DNA of 64,000 nt, from NCBI GenBank assembly GCA_035420085.1, contig DAOLUH010000004.1, forward strand, positions 62,001-126,000, written 5' to 3'. The translations under genes were made by a program, and so were the position numbers. The first letter of the stretch is position 1; every line of letters starts with the position of its first letter. The DNA comes from DSWT01 sp035420085. GTDB lineage: Bacteria > Chloroflexota > Anaerolineae > B4-G1 > SLSP01. Under the pieces are notes generated by a model, which saw nothing but the letters and a program-made list of their open reading frames with translations, had not been told where the DNA came from and searched no databases. This document shows positions 25,466-33,304 of this stretch, piece by piece.

Positions 25466-26029
25466 TTAAGGTCTAGATTTACCCCAGGTGTAGGAACGCG
25501 CTGTACCGTCGGCGAAGACGCGCACGACTTCGAAGCGCACACGCCCGGCCTCGACGGCTTTGGCGATCCGGCGCTGGCCCTCGGTCAGCACCGACTTCCC
25601 CTGCTTGATGTCGAGGATGACGATTTCCACATCGCCATCAGCGCCTTCATCCTTGAGCGCGCTGTACCCGTCGAAAACGACATAATCCACCGGGTCGCCC
25701 AGGAAGCGCGCATCGGCGGGCCAGTAGGCAAAGCCCGGCAAGAGCGGGGCCATCTGCTCCGCCATTTTCCCCTTGAGGACGGCACGGCTTTGCTCGGCAC
25801 TCTGGCGGCGCGCGGAAACGACCGTCTCCGCGTGTTGCTCTTCCAGTTCGTGGATGCGCGCCTCGTACTGCTGCGCCAGGCGCGCCCGCTCGGCCTCGGT
25901 TCTGGCGCGGTATGTCGCGGCGATCTCGTCGCGCAGGTCGCCGCGCTGCCCTTGCTCTCTCACGCGCAGCAGCCAATACGCCAGCGCCACGCCGATCACC
26001 AACCCGACAAGCAGGTAGAGAATTTCCAT
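25466..26029 (-). CDS. Membrane-anchored Holliday-junction-resolvase-like nuclease
   Basis: A 187-residue protein. TM helix at residues 2-21, a charged coiled coil (about 25-85), then a PD-(D/E)xK-like core: DPVDYVVFDGYSAL with the first Asp and VEIVILDIKQGKS with D-x-K (usually E-x-K), matching the family of endonucleases related to archaeal Holliday resolvases. DNA cleavage is inferred from the family. Start ATG 26029 shares TAATG with the hydantoinase stop. Why a nuclease sits in this metabolic run is unclear. Confidence 0.82.
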   Translation of the reverse strand: MEILYLLVGLVIGVALAYWLLRVREQGQRGDLRDEIAATYRARTEAERARLAQQYEARIHELEEQHAETVVSARRQSAEQSRAVLKGKMAEQMAPLLPGFAYWPADARFLGDPVDYVVFDGYSALKDEGADGDVEIVILDIKQGKSVLTEGQRRIAKAVEAGRVRFEVVRVFADGTARSYTWGKSRP

Positions 26030-27408
26030 TATGCCCAGAACAGCGGTTCGCGCCGCAGATATATTCCGGCCCCGCTGCCGACAAAATCGCCGTCGCGCAC
26101 CAGGAACTCCCCCCGCCGCAGCGTGGCGACGACGCGCCCTTGCACACGCAGCCCTTCGTAGGGCGTGTAGCCCGCCGCCGAGTGAAGCCGTTCGGCGCTG
26201 AGCGTATCCGTAGGCGTGGGATCGTACAGCACGATGTCGGCGTCCGAGCCGGGGAGGAGCGCGCCTTTGCGCGGCCACAGGTTGTAGAGTCGCGCTGGAC
26301 CGGCGGCGAGCAAGCGCGCGAGATCGGACCAGTCAATGCGCCCATCCCCCACCCCGTAAGTCGCCATCAGCGGGAGCAACGTCTCCAGACCGGGCAGGCC
26401 GCCGGGCGTTTTGGTGAAGTCGTCGAGGGCCGTTTTCTGCGCCCGTGTGTAATCGCAGTGATCGGTGACGAGCATATCCACGGTCCCGTCGGCAACCAGC
26501 GTCCAGAGCTTCTCCCGCTCCGCCGGGTCGCGCAACGGCGGTTGGAGGATGTAGCGCCACGGTTCCGCGCCGTCGTAAAGCGTGTTATCGAGTACGAGGT
26601 ATTGCGGGCACGTCTCGCAGAAGGCGACCTGTCCACGCGCGCGGGCAGCAGCCACCAACGCGGACGTTGCGCCGATCGAGTTGTGTACGATGACGACGGG
26701 CGCTTGCGCCGCTTCGGCCAGGAGTAGCACGCGGGCGGCGGCTTCCTGTTCGGCCAGCGCCGGGCGCGCCGCGCCGTGATAGCGCCAGCCGGTATCGCCG
26801 GCTTCGATGAGCGCCTGCGTCTGCGCCGTCACCAGCGCGTCGTTTTCGCAGTGGACGAGCGTTGTCAGTCCGTAACGGCCTGCCGCTTCGAGCAACCGCA
26901 GCAGCGTCGCATCGTCCACGTAATAGTTGGGACGGTAGGTCGTAAACAGCTTGATGCTCAGGATGCCCAAATCGGTCAGGTCGCCAAGCATATCTTCCTG
27001 ACCCGGCGGAACGTCTGTCACCGTCATGTGAAAAGCATAATCAATGTGCGAAGGCGCAGCTTCCGCCAACCGCGCGTCCAACGCTTCGACAAAGCTGTTA
27101 CCCGGAATTTGAGCCGCGAAGTCCACCACCGTCGTCACCCCGCCAAAAGCCGCCGCACGGCTCTCCACCTGCCAGTTGCTCGGCGAGGCATAGATGCCGG
27201 TGTTTAGCTGAATGTGGACGTGCGCATCAATAACGCCCGGCAACACCAGCAGGTTCGTCGCGTCCACCACCTCGACCCCATCCGGCGCGGGCAAATCGTG
27301 GCCGATGGCCTGAATCTGCTCGCCGCGAATCAGCACGTCGGCGTCCAACAGCGTCTCCGGCGTCACGACCGTTCCCCCGCGAATCAACATCGTCTTCGGT
27401 TCCACCAT
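26029..27408 (-). CDS. Hydantoinase/dihydropyrimidinase family amidohydrolase
   Basis: Hydrolyses cyclic amides such as dihydropyrimidines or allantoin-like rings. 459 residues with all metal ligands: DAHVHIQL (HxH), the carboxylated Lys in LSIKLFTTY, His in LVHCEND and VIVHNSIG, and Asp in VTDHCDYT. PGVIDAHVH and the late LLPGSDADIVLYDP are family marks. The substrate is not set. Start ATG 27408 follows GAGG. First gene of the coupled pair with the nuclease. Confidence 0.9.
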   Translation of the reverse strand: MVEPKTMLIRGGTVVTPETLLDADVLIRGEQIQAIGHDLPAPDGVEVVDATNLLVLPGVIDAHVHIQLNTGIYASPSNWQVESRAAAFGGVTTVVDFAAQIPGNSFVEALDARLAEAAPSHIDYAFHMTVTDVPPGQEDMLGDLTDLGILSIKLFTTYRPNYYVDDATLLRLLEAAGRYGLTTLVHCENDALVTAQTQALIEAGDTGWRYHGAARPALAEQEAAARVLLLAEAAQAPVVIVHNSIGATSALVAAARARGQVAFCETCPQYLVLDNTLYDGAEPWRYILQPPLRDPAEREKLWTLVADGTVDMLVTDHCDYTRAQKTALDDFTKTPGGLPGLETLLPLMATYGVGDGRIDWSDLARLLAAGPARLYNLWPRKGALLPGSDADIVLYDPTPTDTLSAERLHSAAGYTPYEGLRVQGRVVATLRRGEFLVRDGDFVGSGAGIYLRREPLFWA

Positions 27409-27471
27409 ACACGCCTCGCTTGATGAGTTAAGGGTTAAGAATTATGAGAAAGTTGGTTCACGATTTCGTTG

Positions 27472-27499
27472 TTGCATCTTGCATCCTGCGTCCTGCATC
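27472..27499. repeat. Heptamer run upstream of the GT39-like gene
   Basis: TTGCATC, TTGCATC, CTGCGTC and CTGCATC follow in 7-bp phase. The same words occur inside the gene at about 28705-28733. Confidence 0.7.
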
Positions 27500-27561
27500 C
27501 TTATTGTATCTGATTTTGTTGCCTTGTCACTTATCACCCTTCTCGCTCATCCCCACTCGCT

Positions 27562-27567
27562 GTATAA
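27562..27567 (+). promoter_or_regulatory. TATAAT box directly before ATG 27575: possible leaderless start
   Basis: TATAAT lies 7 bases before the ATG, so transcription would begin at or next to the start codon. No Shine-Dalgarno sequence and no -35 box are visible. Confidence 0.45.
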
Positions 27568-27574
27568 TGGCGGT

Positions 27575-29590
27575 ATGGAACGATCTGGCAAGACACGCTA
27601 TTACGCCATTGCCGTTGCGCTCATTGTGCTCACGTTTGGCCTGCGGCTGTGGGGGCTGACGGCGACCTCGCTGTGGTATGACGAGACGTTCGTGCTGTAT
27701 CACGCACAGCAAGGCGTAGTCGCCGGGATGACGGGGCTGCTACGCGAAGACAACGCTCTGCCGCTCCACGGGCTGGTGCTGGCATTGTGGATCAAGATAG
27801 CGGGCAGCGGGGAATTCGCGGTGCGCTATCTCTCGGTGCTACTGGGGACGATTGCAGCGGCGCTGATCCTGCGGCTGGGCGGCGCGGTGCAGGGAAGGCG
27901 CTACAGTGGCTGGGGCGCGGCGCTGGCCTACGCCACACTGCCAATCTACGTCTACTACACGCAAGAAGTGCGGATGTACGCGCTCGTCATCCCGCTCGCC
28001 GCCGCCTTCGCGTGGACCGCCTGGCGACTCGTCGAACATGGCAAGGGCGGCGCGGCTTACGTCCTCCTCGGCGCGGCGATGATGATGGCGCACCTCTACG
28101 CCGGGCTGTTGTGGGCGGCGGTGCTGGTGTGGGGAAGTGGCAAATGGCAAATGGCAAATGGCAAATCACGAATCATGAATCATGAATCACGAATCATGAA
28201 TCACGAATTACGAATTACGAATCACGTCTGGTGGCGGGCGAACCTGTGGCTAGGGCTGGCGGCGCTGCCGATTGCGGCGTGGGCGCTGTGGCGGGCGCAG
28301 GTGGATGCGACGGCGGTGTCGGCGATTCCGACGGCGGCGTTGCGGTGGATTCCGGTGTTATTTGGCATAGGGCAATATCTTCCAGAACCGTGGGTTTTGC
28401 TGTTCGTGCTTGTCGCGGCGCTGGCACTCGTCGCGGCGTTCATCGGGCTGTGGCGCGCCCGTCGCGTGGATGGCGCAGCCTGGCTACTCATCACCTTAAT
28501 TATGCCAGTTGCGCTACTCCTGGCGGCCACGTTCGTCAAAGCCAAATGGAGCGAACGTTACCTGCTTCCCTCCTTCGGCCTCGCCCTCGTCGTCGGCGTG
28601 GGGACGGGATGGGAATACGGGATGGCGAATGGCAAATCAAGAATCCAGAATCAGCAAATCGGCGAATCAGCGAATCCAGCATCCAGCATCCAGCATCTAG
28701 TTTCTTGCATCCTGCCTCTTGCCTCTTGCATCCTACTTATAGGCTGGCTCGTGCTCGCGGTTCCGGCATTGGCCCGGCAGGCACAAGGGACGTGGGCGGT
28801 GGGGATCAAGGACGAGTGGCATCCGCGCCCGGATTTTCGCGGCGTAGCGCGGTACATCGAAGCGCACGACACGCCGAATGACGCAATCGTCGTCATTGGC
28901 GGGTACGCCGCGCATACGCTGGACTATTACTACGACGGCCCGGCGCATCTGTTCGGCCTGCCGTTCGAGACGCGCGTGCTGGACACAAGTCGGCCACTGG
29001 ACTTGCACGCTCTGTCAACGTTGGAACAACAGACGGCGACGTCCCAACGACTGTGGCTGGTGCTCTGGCAAGATCGTCTCGCCGACCCGACGGCGCTCGT
29101 GTTGAGCTTGCTTGTCGAAAGTTGCCGCCGCTTGCCGGTGGACGCGAAATTCACCAACGTCGGCGTCGTGCTTTTCGACTTGGCCACCTGCGGCCCACTG
29201 GATCAGTTAGCCAGCCCGCCGCATCCCCTAGACATAGAGTTCGCTGAGCCGGTCCGGCTTAAGGGTTACAATCTCATCAAAACTGGCGAAACCTGGGAAG
29301 TGGACCTATGGTGGGAAACGTCGGGGCCGCTACCGACGGCTTACCGCGTGTTCGTGCATTTGATCGATCCTGACGGGGTTCTGGTCGCGCAACATGACCA
29401 CATCGCCGGAGCAGATGCGTATCACACCGGTCAATGGATGCCAGGTACAGCATTGCGCGACCGCTTCTTTCTAAACGTGCCGGGCGGCGCCTGTCCTGGC
29501 TGCACTCTGCGCGTGGGTCTGTATACGGATCAAGGCCGTCTCCTCCTGCGCGATGGCGGCGATACGGTGGAAATTGTAACTGGGGATTGA
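27575..29590 (+). CDS. GT39/ArnT-like membrane glycosyltransferase with repeat-encoded insertions
   Basis: A 671-residue polytopic protein. N-terminal TM1, then SLWYDETFVLYHAQ carrying the acidic pair expected in the first lumenal loop of lipid-linked sugar transferases, then about ten more spans and a soluble C-terminal domain (RLKGYNLIKTGETWEVDLWW, VFVHLIDPDGVLVAQHDH). Two loops are encoded by phased heptamer repeats (GKWQMANGKSRIMNHESRI at about 190-217; MANGKSRIQNQQIGESANP at about 350-385). Start ATG 27575 by position; no ribosome site. It probably transfers sugar from polyprenyl phosphate to protein or lipid. Confidence 0.82.
   Translation: MERSGKTRYYAIAVALIVLTFGLRLWGLTATSLWYDETFVLYHAQQGVVAGMTGLLREDNALPLHGLVLALWIKIAGSGEFAVRYLSVLLGTIAAALILRLGGAVQGRRYSGWGAALAYATLPIYVYYTQEVRMYALVIPLAAAFAWTAWRLVEHGKGGAAYVLLGAAMMMAHLYAGLLWAAVLVWGSGKWQMANGKSRIMNHESRIMNHELRITNHVWWRANLWLGLAALPIAAWALWRAQVDATAVSAIPTAALRWIPVLFGIGQYLPEPWVLLFVLVAALALVAAFIGLWRARRVDGAAWLLITLIMPVALLLAATFVKAKWSERYLLPSFGLALVVGVGTGWEYGMANGKSRIQNQQIGESANPASSIQHLVSCILPLASCILLIGWLVLAVPALARQAQGTWAVGIKDEWHPRPDFRGVARYIEAHDTPNDAIVVIGGYAAHTLDYYYDGPAHLFGLPFETRVLDTSRPLDLHALSTLEQQTATSQRLWLVLWQDRLADPTALVLSLLVESCRRLPVDAKFTNVGVVLFDLATCGPLDQLASPPHPLDIEFAEPVRLKGYNLIKTGETWEVDLWWETSGPLPTAYRVFVHLIDPDGVLVAQHDHIAGADAYHTGQWMPGTALRDRFFLNVPGGACPGCTLRVGLYTDQGRLLLRDGGDTVEIVTGD
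28139..28222 (+). repeat. Twelve in-frame heptamers inside the GT39-like gene
   Basis: Four GGCAAAT units then eight of the CAYGAAT/TACGAAT type, 84 bases in strict 7-bp phase. Since 84 is a multiple of 3 the frame is kept and the peptide has a 7-residue period (MANGKSR, IMNHESR, IMNHELR). Confidence 0.93.
28624..28733 (+). repeat. Second heptamer/octamer array inside the GT39-like gene
   Basis: Units include GGCGAAT, GGCAAAT, CAAGAAT, CCAGAAT, then octamers such as CGGCGAAT, then CCAGCAT three times and CTTGCCT/CTTGCAT. It remains in frame and encodes a polar stretch that runs into the next membrane span. Confidence 0.88.
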
Positions 29591-29605
29591 TAATCAGGGG
29601 GGGAT

Positions 29606-30298
29606 ATGGCCAAACACATTCTAGTCGTAGACGATGACGCCCTGCTGCGCCGCAGCCTGGCGTTCAACCTGGAACAGGCCGGGTTCCGCACAGAAACGGC
29701 GGGGACGGCTGAGGACGCACTGGCGCACGTGCGCCTCGATCCGCCGGATTTGGTGATCCTCGACATCGGCCTGCCGGGAATGGATGGGTTGGACGCGCTG
29801 CGCGCGCTGCGCCAACAGCTCAACGTGCCAGTGATCTTCCTCACGGCCCGCCGCCGTGAATTGGATGAGGTGCTCGGCCTGGAATTGGGCGCGGACGACT
29901 ACATCACCAAGCCCTTCGACTTCGACGTGTTGCTGGCGCGGGTCAAGGCTGTGCTCCGCCGGGCCAGTGCGGGAGCGCCTGCCGTGTCAGAATCCACCCC
30001 ACTGATCGTGGGCGATCTGGTGATTGACCAGGCGGCACATACCGTCACCGTCAACGGTAAGCCTGTAGACCTGGCCCCGCGCGAATTCGACCTGCTGGCG
30101 GCGCTGGCCCAGGAAGCCGGTCGCGTGCTCTCGGTGGATGAGCTGCTGGCGCGCGTCTGGGGCGCAGAATACGTCGGCGAACCACAAGTCGTCTACGTCC
30201 ACATCCGCTGGCTGCGCGAAAAACTGGAAACCGACCCCAAACACCCGCAGCGCATTGTCACCGTGCGAGGCGTGGGGTACAAGCTACAAGAATCATGA
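29606..30298 (+). CDS. OmpR/PhoB-family response regulator
   Basis: A 230-residue transcription regulator. Receiver domain with the acidic pocket VVDDD, phospho-acceptor Asp in VILDIGLPG (about residue 52) and TKPFD Lys (about 102). The winged helix follows (APREFDLLAALAQEAGRVLS, then TVRGVGYKLQE). The stop TGA lies inside the heptamer repeat that precedes the histidine kinase gene; together they form a two-component system. GGGGGG ribosome site before ATG 29606. Confidence 0.95.
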   Translation: MAKHILVVDDDALLRRSLAFNLEQAGFRTETAGTAEDALAHVRLDPPDLVILDIGLPGMDGLDALRALRQQLNVPVIFLTARRRELDEVLGLELGADDYITKPFDFDVLLARVKAVLRRASAGAPAVSESTPLIVGDLVIDQAAHTVTVNGKPVDLAPREFDLLAALAQEAGRVLSVDELLARVWGAEYVGEPQVVYVHIRWLREKLETDPKHPQRIVTVRGVGYKLQES

Positions 30299-30343
30299 AT
30301 CATGAATCATGAAACGAGCATCGTGCTTCATGATTCATGATTC
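30290..30343. repeat. Heptamer hairpin between response regulator and kinase genes
   Basis: GAATCAT three times (30290-30310), a GC-rich loop, then ATGATTC twice (30330-30343). The arms pair for 16-17 bases. The regulator stop codon is within the first arm and the kinase ribosome site follows the second. Confidence 0.92.
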
Positions 30344-30359
30344 TCTCATGGAGGAACTT

Positions 30360-31787
30360 ATGCGCTCATTACGCGCGCGGCTTATCCTAAGTCACGTAAT
30401 CCCGTTGATCATCGTCATTCCGCTCGTCGGGGTAGCGTTAACATACTTGTTGGAGACGCAAGTGCTGCTGGCGGGGTCGTCGAACGAGCTGGAATTGCAA
30501 GCGGCGCTTGTTGCTGAGGCCGCTGCTCAGAATCCACAAATTTGGTACAATCCGCTGCAGGCGGCCGCGTTCGTATCACAGGTAGGCGGGCGGCTTTCGG
30601 CACGGATGATGATGCTCAGCGCCGACAGTCACCTGCTGGCAACAAACGATGTAGCGTACCGCGATCAACTCGGTGAGCTGTTGGACGTTCCTGGTCTAAA
30701 AGAGACGGTAGACTCTAAACAAGCCCTCCGCGTGGACTATGGCGAACGGCCTGGCACAGGCACGGCAGAGGTGTTGATGCCCGTGATCGGGCCAATGGAT
30801 CAGGTCATCGGCGTCATCCGCCTCACTGATCCACTGTCCAGCGTCTACGCGCGCTTTCCGCGCACGCGGACGCTCATCATGGCGGTGTTGGCGGGGGGAA
30901 TGATCGTTGGCGTCATCGCCGGGTGGCTGCTGGCGGTGGATCTGGCCCGCCCCCTGCGCCGTGCGACGCAGGCGATCTCGCAAATGGCCGCAGGACATCC
31001 CCTGAGTACGCTACGCGAACAAGGCCCCAACGAAGTACGGCTGTTGCTGCGAGCGTTCAACGCGCTCACCGAACAGCGGCGCGAGCTGGAAAAGTCGCGC
31101 AAACGCCTGCTGGCGAACCTCGTCCACGAATTGGGACGGCCTTTGGGCGCGCTGCTCTCGGCGACGCAAGCTCTCGCCGGAGGCGCAGCACAGGATGCGG
31201 ACTTGCGTAAGGAGTTGCTGGACGGCATGACCGGCCAAATGCAACTCATGCGGCGTCTGCTTGACGACCTCACGCAGCTTTACGACCAGGCGCTCGGCCC
31301 GCTGGAACTGGAACGTAAACCCGTCGCGCTTGGCCCGTGGATGGCGCAAACGCTGACCACTTGGCGCGAAGCAGCGCAGCACAAAGGACTACGCTGGCAA
31401 ACGGACATCCCAGACAACTTGCCAACACTCAACATCGACGCCGACCGGATCGCGCAAGCGCTCGGCAACGTCATCAGCAACGCGGTGAAATACACGCCAC
31501 CCGGCGGCGAAGTCGCAATCAGCGCAGGCGTGGAGGAGGCCAACGTGTGGATTCGCGTGCGCGACACCGGCATCGGCATCCCGCCGGAGGAACAGTTGCG
31601 CATCTTCGAGCCGTTCTATCGTGGCACAACCGGTCGCCGCTTCCCCCAGGGTATGGGATTGGGCCTAAGCATCGCCCGCGACTTGCTCGCCGCGCACGGC
31701 GGGCGCATCGAGGTGGAGAGCGCGCCGGGCGTCGGAAGCACGTTCACGCTCTGGCTGCCTGTGCCGCTTGACTATTCGCAAAATTGA
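30360..31787 (+). CDS. Membrane sensor histidine kinase
   Basis: A 475-residue kinase: TM1 (about 10-32), an extracytoplasmic sensor of about 125 residues, TM2 (about 165-190), HAMP linker (ARPLRRATQAISQMAAG), dimerisation helix with the phospho-His in LVHELGRPLGALL (usual HELRTPL), then the ATPase core with N box NVISNAVKYT, G1 DTGIGI and G2 GMGLGLSIARDLL. ATG 30360 is chosen for GGAGG six bases before it; the earlier ATG at 30309 is in the repeat. Partner of the preceding regulator. Confidence 0.93.
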   Translation: MRSLRARLILSHVIPLIIVIPLVGVALTYLLETQVLLAGSSNELELQAALVAEAAAQNPQIWYNPLQAAAFVSQVGGRLSARMMMLSADSHLLATNDVAYRDQLGELLDVPGLKETVDSKQALRVDYGERPGTGTAEVLMPVIGPMDQVIGVIRLTDPLSSVYARFPRTRTLIMAVLAGGMIVGVIAGWLLAVDLARPLRRATQAISQMAAGHPLSTLREQGPNEVRLLLRAFNALTEQRRELEKSRKRLLANLVHELGRPLGALLSATQALAGGAAQDADLRKELLDGMTGQMQLMRRLLDDLTQLYDQALGPLELERKPVALGPWMAQTLTTWREAAQHKGLRWQTDIPDNLPTLNIDADRIAQALGNVISNAVKYTPPGGEVAISAGVEEANVWIRVRDTGIGIPPEEQLRIFEPFYRGTTGRRFPQGMGLGLSIARDLLAAHGGRIEVESAPGVGSTFTLWLPVPLDYSQN

Positions 31788-31987
31788 TCAAAATTCGACA
31801 GAGGTCATCATCCTCAATGGGTTTGATCGTTGCCCCGGCGTCGTTACCGCCCTCATCATCAAAAATTCGCCCAAAGCGAGGTGTATTGACCATAACAGCA
31901 ACGTTCAGGTAACGCATTTTGCGTCGATGATTCACGGTCACGAATGACCTTTCTTATGTTACTTTGGCTGAAAAGTGAGGCATAGAA
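31788..31987. other. Gap with a weak antisense frame of unknown status
   Basis: About 200 bases without a convincing gene. On the minus strand a 65-codon frame (31941-31744) has ordinary composition and reads MRYLNVAVMVNTPRFGRIFD and later IKPIEDDDLCRILI, but it lacks a ribosome site and runs into the kinase gene. It could be a gene fragment; I cannot assign it. Confidence 0.3.
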
Positions 31988-33148
31988 ATGGAGACTCTGC
32001 AACACATTCGCAAATGGCGTTGGAGCCTGGCGCTGTTGGTAGCGCTGGGCATGATGCTGATAATGCAGCCCTTAACGGCACGCGCGGAGACGATTACCGT
32101 CACGAGCACACTGGATGACGGCACGGGCAGTTTGCGCGCGGCGATTGCCGCCGCCAACCCTGGCGATACTATCGTTTTTAGCAGCGACATGAGCATCTAC
32201 CTGGTCAGTGAATTGTCCATCAACAAAACTTTGACCATTGATGGTGGCAGCTACGCAGTCAAAGTCAGCGGCGACACGGATAACGACGGCACCCGCAACG
32301 TACGCGTCTTCACCATCGGCGAGAGCGGCGTGGTCGCGCTCAATCACCTCAACATCGTCGGCGCCTACGGAGTCGCCGGCGGCGGCATCGTCAATTACGG
32401 CGCGCTGACGGTACAGCACAGCACTTTGTCCAACAATGGGGCTGACAGAGGCGGCGGCATCTGCAATTACGGCGCGGTGACGGTACAGCATAGCACTTTG
32501 TCCAGCAACTGGAGCAACTACGGCGGCGGCATCTGGAATAATGGCACACTGACGGTACTGCACAGCACCTTGTCCGGCAACGGGGCTTCCTACGGCGGCG
32601 GCATCTTCAGTTCTGACACGGTGACGGTACTGCACAGCACCTTGTCCGGCAACGGGGCAGCCGAAGAAGGCGGCGGCCTCTGGAATAGCGGTACGCTGAA
32701 TTTCGCGAATACGCTCATTGCCAACAGCAATGGTGGGGATTGCTATCAAGGTGGTACGCTAGGCAGCAATACCCACAATCTGGTGGAGGACGGCACGTGC
32801 AGCCCGGCACTTTCCGGCGACCCGTTACTCGGCCCGCTGGCGGATAACGGCGGCGATACGCTTACGCACGCGCTGCTGGTCGGCAGCCAGGCCATTGACT
32901 ACGTCCCGACCACCGATCCCACGTGTATCGCCGGCGTCAGCATAGATCAGCGCGGCGCGGTCCGCGCCGATGGCGTCGATCGCGGCGGCAATGCGTGTGA
33001 CATTGGCGCTTACGAGTATAGCTCCATACAAACGCCCACTGTCATTCTCTTGCGCGGTCTGGCCGCGCGGGGCTTCGCGCCGCTGCTAGCGGGCTTGCTC
33101 GCGCTGGGCGGAGCGGCGGCGGTCAAGCGCAAACGGCGATGGCAATGA
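31988..33148 (+). CDS. Exported right-handed beta-helix surface protein
   Basis: A 386-residue secreted protein: signal peptide (about 1-33), the CSLREAI-like entry ITVTSTLDDGTGSLRAAI, then beta-helix rungs. At least four rungs are near-identical 24-residue units (LTVLHSTLSGNGASYGGGI). The end QRGAVRADGVDRGGNACDIGAYEY is the classic closing motif of these proteins. The C-terminal TM with KRKRRWQ is a surface-anchor sorting-type tail. Likely an adhesin or surface polymer binder; ligand unknown. Ends in a strong terminator. Confidence 0.88.
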   Translation: METLQHIRKWRWSLALLVALGMMLIMQPLTARAETITVTSTLDDGTGSLRAAIAAANPGDTIVFSSDMSIYLVSELSINKTLTIDGGSYAVKVSGDTDNDGTRNVRVFTIGESGVVALNHLNIVGAYGVAGGGIVNYGALTVQHSTLSNNGADRGGGICNYGAVTVQHSTLSSNWSNYGGGIWNNGTLTVLHSTLSGNGASYGGGIFSSDTVTVLHSTLSGNGAAEEGGGLWNSGTLNFANTLIANSNGGDCYQGGTLGSNTHNLVEDGTCSPALSGDPLLGPLADNGGDTLTHALLVGSQAIDYVPTTDPTCIAGVSIDQRGAVRADGVDRGGNACDIGAYEYSSIQTPTVILLRGLAARGFAPLLAGLLALGGAAAVKRKRRWQ

Positions 33149-33153
33149 TACCC

Positions 33154-33191
33154 AGACCGGTCGGGTTATGAAAACCCGACCGGTCTTTTTT
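33154..33191 (+). terminator. Rho-independent terminator
   Basis: AGACCGGTCGGGTT (33154-33167) pairs with AACCCGACCGGTCT (33173-33186), followed by a T run. Confidence 0.93.
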
Positions 33192-33304
33192 CACGCAGCA
33201 AGTCACCCGTCTCCACAAAACCATTGGCGCTCGACTGTAAGTCGCTTGTGTTATTAGCGGTTTGGTAGAAAATTCCAACAAACCATTGAGGAGACGATTC
33301 ATCT

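Noticed and set aside
28139..28222. CRISPR array
   Set aside because: Units are 7 bp with no spacers, and the run is inside an open reading frame.
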